The notes beneath the pieces were generated by a model, which did no database searches, had not been told where the DNA came from, and saw only the letters and a program-made list of their open reading frames with translations. 36,575 bases of DNA from Propionibacterium sp. Lineage in GTDB: Bacteria; Actinomycetota; Actinomycetes; Propionibacteriales; Propionibacteriaceae. The DNA lies in NCBI GenBank assembly GCA_012517965.1, contig JAAYTZ010000028.1:1-36575 (forward strand). Direction: 5' to 3'. The position numbers were made by a program, and so were the translations under genes. The stretch's first letter is position 1. Each line of letters opens with the position of its first letter. Positions 33,529 through 36,575 of the stretch are shown piece after piece.

Positions 33529-33534
33529 CGGTTC

Positions 33535-34764
33535 GTGAACCCGCACCCCGGCCCGTGGAGTCCTTGGCGCGTCGTGGTCGGCTTCGGCCTCGTCAGCCTC
33601 GCCGGGGACATGGTGTACGAGGGCGCCCGGTCGTTGTACGGTCCGGCGCTGCTGGCCCTGGGCGCCTCGGCCGCGATCGTCGGGTTGGTGACCGGGGTGG
33701 GTGAGGCCATGGCGCTCGTGCTGCGGCTGGTCGTCGGTCCCGTCGCGGACCGCCGCGGCAGCCACTGGTCGTTCACCATCGCGGGCTACGCCCTGACCGC
33801 CGTCTGTGTGCCGCTGCTGACACTGGCGCCCTGGTTCGGGGCCGCGGGGCTCATCGTCGCGGCGCTGCTGATCTGGTCGGAGCGCGCGGGCAAGGCCGTC
33901 CGCTCGCCGTCGAAGTCGGCGCTGCTGGCTCACGCCGCCCAGGGGGTGGGCCGGGGCAAGGGCTTCGGGATCCACAAGGCCCTGGACCAGGTCGGCGCCT
34001 TCCTCGGCCCGCTGCTCGTGGCCGCGGTCGTCGCAGCGACGGCGTCCCTGTGGCCGGGATTCGCGGTCCTGGCCGTTCCGGGGCTGCTGGCCATGGGGCT
34101 GCTGTTGTGGATCCGCCACCGGGTGCCCGACCTGACCGTGTACGACCCGCCCGGGGCGCCCACCGCACCGCGCGCGCCGGCGTCGTCGTGGTGGCGCGAG
34201 GCGCTCGGTGCGCGACTCCCCCCGGTCTTCTTCACGTACGCCTTCGCCGCGGCGCTCACCACGGGCGGGCTGGTGACCTTCGCGGTGATCTCCGTCCACC
34301 TGACGCGGGGCCTCGGCGTGCCGGTCGCGCTCGTGCCGGTGATCTATGCCGGGGCCATGGCGATCGAGGCGATCGCGGCCGTGCTGACCGGTTGGTTGTT
34401 CGACCGCGTCGGTCCCCGCGTGCTGCTGGTGGTGCCCGTGCTGGTGGCCCTGGTGCCCGTGTTGGCGTTCGGCACCCTGCTGCCGGTGGTGTTGGTCGGC
34501 GTGGCGTCGTGGGCCGCGGCCTACGGCGTCCAGGACTCGACGATCAAGGCGCTGGTGGCCGACCTGGTCCCGTCCGACGCACTCGCCGGCGCGTACGGGG
34601 TGTTCGCGGCCATCCAGGGCTTGTTCGCGATCGCCGGGGGATTCACGGCCGGCTACCTGTTGGACCGGTCCGTGCCGGTGCTGATCGCGGTGGTGGGTGC
34701 CGCCCAGGCGCTGGCCGTCGCCCTGTTGCTGCGCGCGTTGCGAAAGGCCGCCACGGCGACCTGA
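33535..34764 (+). CDS. MFS transporter
   Basis: A 409-residue inner-membrane protein with about 12 hydrophobic helices in two halves, typical of the major facilitator superfamily. G-P-V-A-D-R-R-G-S-H-W between helices 2 and 3 corresponds to motif A; G-W-L-F-D-R-V-G-P-R is its repeat in the second half. S-E-R-A-G-K-A-V-R-S-P-S-K-S-A-L-L-A and G-R-G-K-G-F-G-I-H-K-A-L-D-Q-V-G-A are characteristic of a bacterial MFS group whose substrates are mostly unknown. The longer loop with D-P-P-G-A-P-T-A-P lies between the halves. The start is GTG 33535, directly after a TAnnnT box with the spacing of a leaderless gene. It could export or import a metabolite linked to the neighbouring genes, but nothing shows it. 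Confidence 0.88.
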   Translation: MNPHPGPWSPWRVVVGFGLVSLAGDMVYEGARSLYGPALLALGASAAIVGLVTGVGEAMALVLRLVVGPVADRRGSHWSFTIAGYALTAVCVPLLTLAPWFGAAGLIVAALLIWSERAGKAVRSPSKSALLAHAAQGVGRGKGFGIHKALDQVGAFLGPLLVAAVVAATASLWPGFAVLAVPGLLAMGLLLWIRHRVPDLTVYDPPGAPTAPRAPASSWWREALGARLPPVFFTYAFAAALTTGGLVTFAVISVHLTRGLGVPVALVPVIYAGAMAIEAIAAVLTGWLFDRVGPRVLLVVPVLVALVPVLAFGTLLPVVLVGVASWAAAYGVQDSTIKALVADLVPSDALAGAYGVFAAIQGLFAIAGGFTAGYLLDRSVPVLIAVVGAAQALAVALLLRALRKAATAT

Positions 34765-34781
34765 TCGACCGTGACGGCTGC

Positions 34782-34787
34782 TAGGGT
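34782..34787 (+). promoter_or_regulatory. Possible -10 box upstream of the eno leader
   Basis: TAGGGT fits TAnnnT and would start a transcript near 34794, about 230 nt before eno. A -35 of good quality was not found. Confidence 0.3.
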
Positions 34788-34842
34788 CGAAACACGGGCG
34801 GTGGGGCTCGCCTGAACCAACTGTCGCTGCGGCGGCCAACAG

Positions 34843-34881
34843 TCCCTACCAGACACGACTTCGACGTGCGACGGGTAGGGA
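34843..34881 (+). promoter_or_regulatory. RBS-sequestering hairpin in the eno leader
   Basis: TCCCTACC (34843-34850) pairs perfectly with GGTAGGGA (34874-34881). An inner CACG/CGTG stem (34854-34857 with 34865-34868) caps it. The 3' arm contains most of the Shine-Dalgarno GGGAGG (34878-34883) of a short ORF that starts at 34891. A weaker ACTGT/ACAGT stem (34820-34824 with 34839-34843) precedes and overlaps it by one base, so the two could be alternatives. This is seen in the sequence; regulation is inference. Confidence 0.5.
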
Positions 34882-34890
34882 GGTGCGGCG

Positions 34891-34980
34891 ATGGCCCCCA
34901 GCAACTCGAGGCCGAACGACTTGGCCGCTCTTCTCGACGCTCCGCGCGCCTGGGTACGTGCGCACACCGTGCGGCGTTAG
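34891..34980 (+). CDS. Candidate 29-codon leader ORF before eno
   Basis: A short frame of 29 residues beginning M-A-P-S-N-S-R-P-N-D-L-A-A-L-L-D and ending V-R-R before TAG at 34978. GGGAGG lies seven bases before the ATG, a good ribosome site that can be hidden in the upstream hairpin. The stop is 41 bp before the eno ATG. No homology can be claimed and the composition is not decisive. It may be a regulatory upstream ORF, a small protein, or chance. Confidence 0.35.
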   Translation: MAPSNSRPNDLAALLDAPRAWVRAHTVRR

Positions 34981-35021
34981 CCCAACCAGGGCGACGCCGA
35001 GCCACCGAGAGAGGACCCGCA

Positions 35022-36287
35022 ATGAGCTTCGAGATCGCCGGCGTGAGCGCGCTGGAAATCATGGATTCGCGTGGACGCCCCACGCTGAACGTCACCGTCA
35101 CCCTCGCCGATGGGACCGTCGCCGAGGCGGGCGTGCCGTCGGGGGCGTCCACCGGAACCCGGGAGGCCGTCGAACTGCGGGACGGCGACAAGAGCCGTTT
35201 CGGGGGGGCCGGCGTGACCCAGGCCCGCGACCACGTCAACCAGGAACTCAACGCCGGCCTCTGCGGCCGGGCGTGGGCCTCGCTCGCCGAGGTGGACCAG
35301 GCGATGCGCGACCTGGATGGGACCCCCAACAAGGCCCGCCTCGGCGCGAACGGCATCATCGGCACCTCGATGGCCGTGGCCCGAGCCCTGGCCGCCTCCG
35401 CCGGCCTGCCGCTGTACGCGTGGCTGCCGGGCTTCGGCCAGGCGCCCCGGATGCCCGTGCCCTGCTTCAACGTGCTCAACGGCGGCGCGCACGCCCCCAA
35501 TCCGCTCGACTTCCAGGAGTTCATGATCTCCCCGCTTGGCGCCCCGTCGATGGCCGAGTCCGTCCGGGCCGGCGCCGAGGTGTACGCCGCGCTCCGCAAG
35601 CGCCTCGCCGCAGCCGGTCACGCCACCGGACTGGGCGACGAGGGCGGATTCGCGCCCGACCTGGCCGAACCCGAGGAGGTGTTGGAGTTGATCGTCGCCG
35701 CGATCACCGACGCCGGCTACCCGGTGGGCACCGAAGGGATCGCGATCGCCCTCGACCCGGCCGCGTCGGAGTTCCACCAACCCGACGGCAGCTACCGGGT
35801 CAACGGGAAGTCCTTCACGAGCGACGACATGATCGCCCGGTACGCGGCGATGGCCGACGCCTTCCCGATCTGGAGCATCGAGGACGGGCTGGGCGAGGCC
35901 GACACCGAGGGCTGGAAGAAGCTGACCGCCACCCTGGGCGACCGCCTGCAACTGGTGGGCGACGACAACTTCTGCACCAACCCCGCGATCATCACCGAGG
36001 CGATCGCAAACGGCATCGCCAACGCCGCCCTGATCAAGGTCAATCAGATCGGCACCATCACCGAGACCCTGGAGGCCATGCGGATCTGCCATGAGGCCGG
36101 GTACGGCCAGATGGTGTCGCACCGCTCGGGCGAGACCCCCGACACGTTCATCGCCGACCTCGCCGTGGCCACCGGTTGCGGCCAGATCAAGACCGGCGCA
36201 CCGGCCCGCGGCGAGCGCGTCGCCAAGTACAACCGACTCATCCAGATCCAGGCGCAGGACCCCGACCTGCCTTACGGCAGGATCTGA
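35022..36287 (+). CDS. eno: Enolase, divergent form
   Basis: A 421-residue enzyme that dehydrates 2-phosphoglycerate to phosphoenolpyruvate. The catalytic set is kept: S-G-A-S-T-G loop, N-G-G-A-H with the histidine, G-D-E-G-G-F-A-P with the acid glutamate, A-L-D-P-A-A-S-E-F, S-I-E-D-G-L and V-G-D-D-N-F metal ligands, L-I-K-V-N-Q-I-G with the base lysine, and S-H-R-S-G-E-T. Several otherwise conserved positions differ: D-S-R-G-N-P-T reads D-S-R-G-R-P-T, H-A-D-N reads H-A-P-N, and the end R-I-E-E reads Q-I-Q-A. The ATG at 35022 has GAGAGAGGA upstream. The usual actinobacterial ftsB-like gene does not follow. This may be a second enolase. Confidence 0.88.
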   Translation: MSFEIAGVSALEIMDSRGRPTLNVTVTLADGTVAEAGVPSGASTGTREAVELRDGDKSRFGGAGVTQARDHVNQELNAGLCGRAWASLAEVDQAMRDLDGTPNKARLGANGIIGTSMAVARALAASAGLPLYAWLPGFGQAPRMPVPCFNVLNGGAHAPNPLDFQEFMISPLGAPSMAESVRAGAEVYAALRKRLAAAGHATGLGDEGGFAPDLAEPEEVLELIVAAITDAGYPVGTEGIAIALDPAASEFHQPDGSYRVNGKSFTSDDMIARYAAMADAFPIWSIEDGLGEADTEGWKKLTATLGDRLQLVGDDNFCTNPAIITEAIANGIANAALIKVNQIGTITETLEAMRICHEAGYGQMVSHRSGETPDTFIADLAVATGCGQIKTGAPARGERVAKYNRLIQIQAQDPDLPYGRI

Positions 36288-36295
36288 CGGACCGG

Positions 36296-36325
36296 GCCGG
36301 CCGGCCCACCGGTTGGCCGGCCGGC
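36296..36325 (+). terminator. Hairpin after eno
   Basis: GCCGGCCGGCC (36296-36306) and GGCCGGCCGGC (36315-36325) form an 11-bp stem with an 8-nt loop, 8 bp after the eno stop. No T-run follows. Confidence 0.6.
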
Positions 36326-36408
36326 ATGACCTGGGCCCAGACTGCCACCCGATCGCCGGGGCGGTGTTCGCCGCCGCTCGTCGCCTCTGAGCCGGGGACG
36401 ACGCACCG

Positions 36409-36575
36409 CTAGGAGGCTGCTGAAGAAGGCGCCAGTTGGCGTGTCGGCAGGCTGTGGATGGCGGAGTCCACGTGGGTGGCCTCGGCGACCTTGACGCCGT
36501 CACTGCGGCGCCTTCGCTCACCGGACCTGCTTTGGCCGGTGGAGCCGTGTCTGCTGCCTTGGTGAGGGCTCCGAG
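36409..36575 (-). CDS. Possible 3' end of a minus-strand gene cut by the window edge
   Basis: A minus-strand frame is open from the window edge to TAG (36409-36411). It encodes about 54 residues, including G-V-K-V-A-E-A-T-H-V-D-S-A-I-H-S-L-P-T-R-Q. The segment looks more protein-like than the other frames, but it has no recognised motif and the start is outside the window. It may be noncoding. Confidence 0.25.
   Translation of the reverse strand, partial: RSPHQGSRHGSTGQSRSGERRRRSDGVKVAEATHVDSAIHSLPTRQLAPSSAAS

Noticed and set aside
34871-34960. Fluoride riboswitch upstream of eno
   Set aside because: GGCGATGG occurs at 34887-34894, as in crcB motifs, but the closing CGCC arm is not where it should be and the downstream pseudoknot partner is missing.
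1-36575. CRISPR array, rRNA genes or replication origin
   Set aside because: No regularly spaced repeats, rRNA-like segments or DnaA box clusters were seen.

Overview
The window is high-GC chromosomal DNA from an actinobacterium. The evidence is pervasive G/C at third codon positions, GTG starts, TAnnnT -10 boxes abutting start codons (leaderless genes), and a gene set that matches the conserved rne / rplU-rpmA / obgE-proB / nadE / proA-nadD-rsfS-gpgP neighbourhood known from Mycobacterium tuberculosis and relatives, here rearranged and interrupted. A member of the Propionibacteriales is plausible but cannot be proven from the sequence alone.

Layout. (1) 1-3786 looks like accessory DNA: a frameshifted methyltransferase remnant, a GNAT acetyltransferase, a toxin/antitoxin-like pair whose promoter is covered by twin 17-bp palindromes, an alpha/beta hydrolase, and two tandem excisionase-like HTH genes. 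It ends at a tRNA-Ala(GGC) gene on the minus strand, a typical integration target, with strong hairpins next to it. (2) 4045-5541: deoD purine nucleoside phosphorylase and an SDR oxidoreductase. (3) 5545-8785 (minus): proA, a 46-residue membrane protein, nadD, rsfS and a GpgP-like phosphatase. (4) 8846-9493: a lipoprotein gene (plus) that sits between proA and proB. (5) 9472-16490 (minus): rplU-rpmA, a terminator, then an APH-type kinase, a zinc-ribbon protein, a cytosolic GH3 glycosidase and an S4 RNA-binding protein, followed by obgE-proB. (6) 16628-20406: an alpha/beta hydrolase divergent from a tetR-nadE-DUF445 operon. (7) 20425-28655 (minus): a B12-binding-type radical SAM protein, HAD phosphatase and DUF2344 protein, then rne (RNase E/G) followed by two paralogous kinase-like genes, one of which has lost key active-site residues. 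(8) 28702-30549 (minus): NAD-type malic enzyme. (9) 30719-33455: a translationally coupled trpD-trpC-trpF operon in which trpD carries an N-terminal Lrp/AsnC effector-binding (RAM) domain. (10) 33535-36287: an MFS transporter (leaderless) and a divergent enolase preceded by a structured leader with a candidate 29-codon ORF.

How the genes work together. The housekeeping genes cover translation and ribosome quality (rplU, rpmA, obgE, rsfS, S4 protein, rne), proline synthesis (proB, proA), NAD synthesis (nadD, nadE), central carbon (malic enzyme, enolase) and the middle steps of tryptophan synthesis (trpD, trpC, trpF). Several pairs are coupled by 4-bp ATGA/GTGA overlaps. The most unusual items are the RAM-TrpD fusion operon, the pseudokinase/kinase pair behind rne, the TA-like module with twin operators, the divergent enolase with its RBS-sequestering leader hairpin, and the tRNA-linked accessory segment. 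No CRISPR array, rRNA, replication origin or complete insertion sequence was seen.
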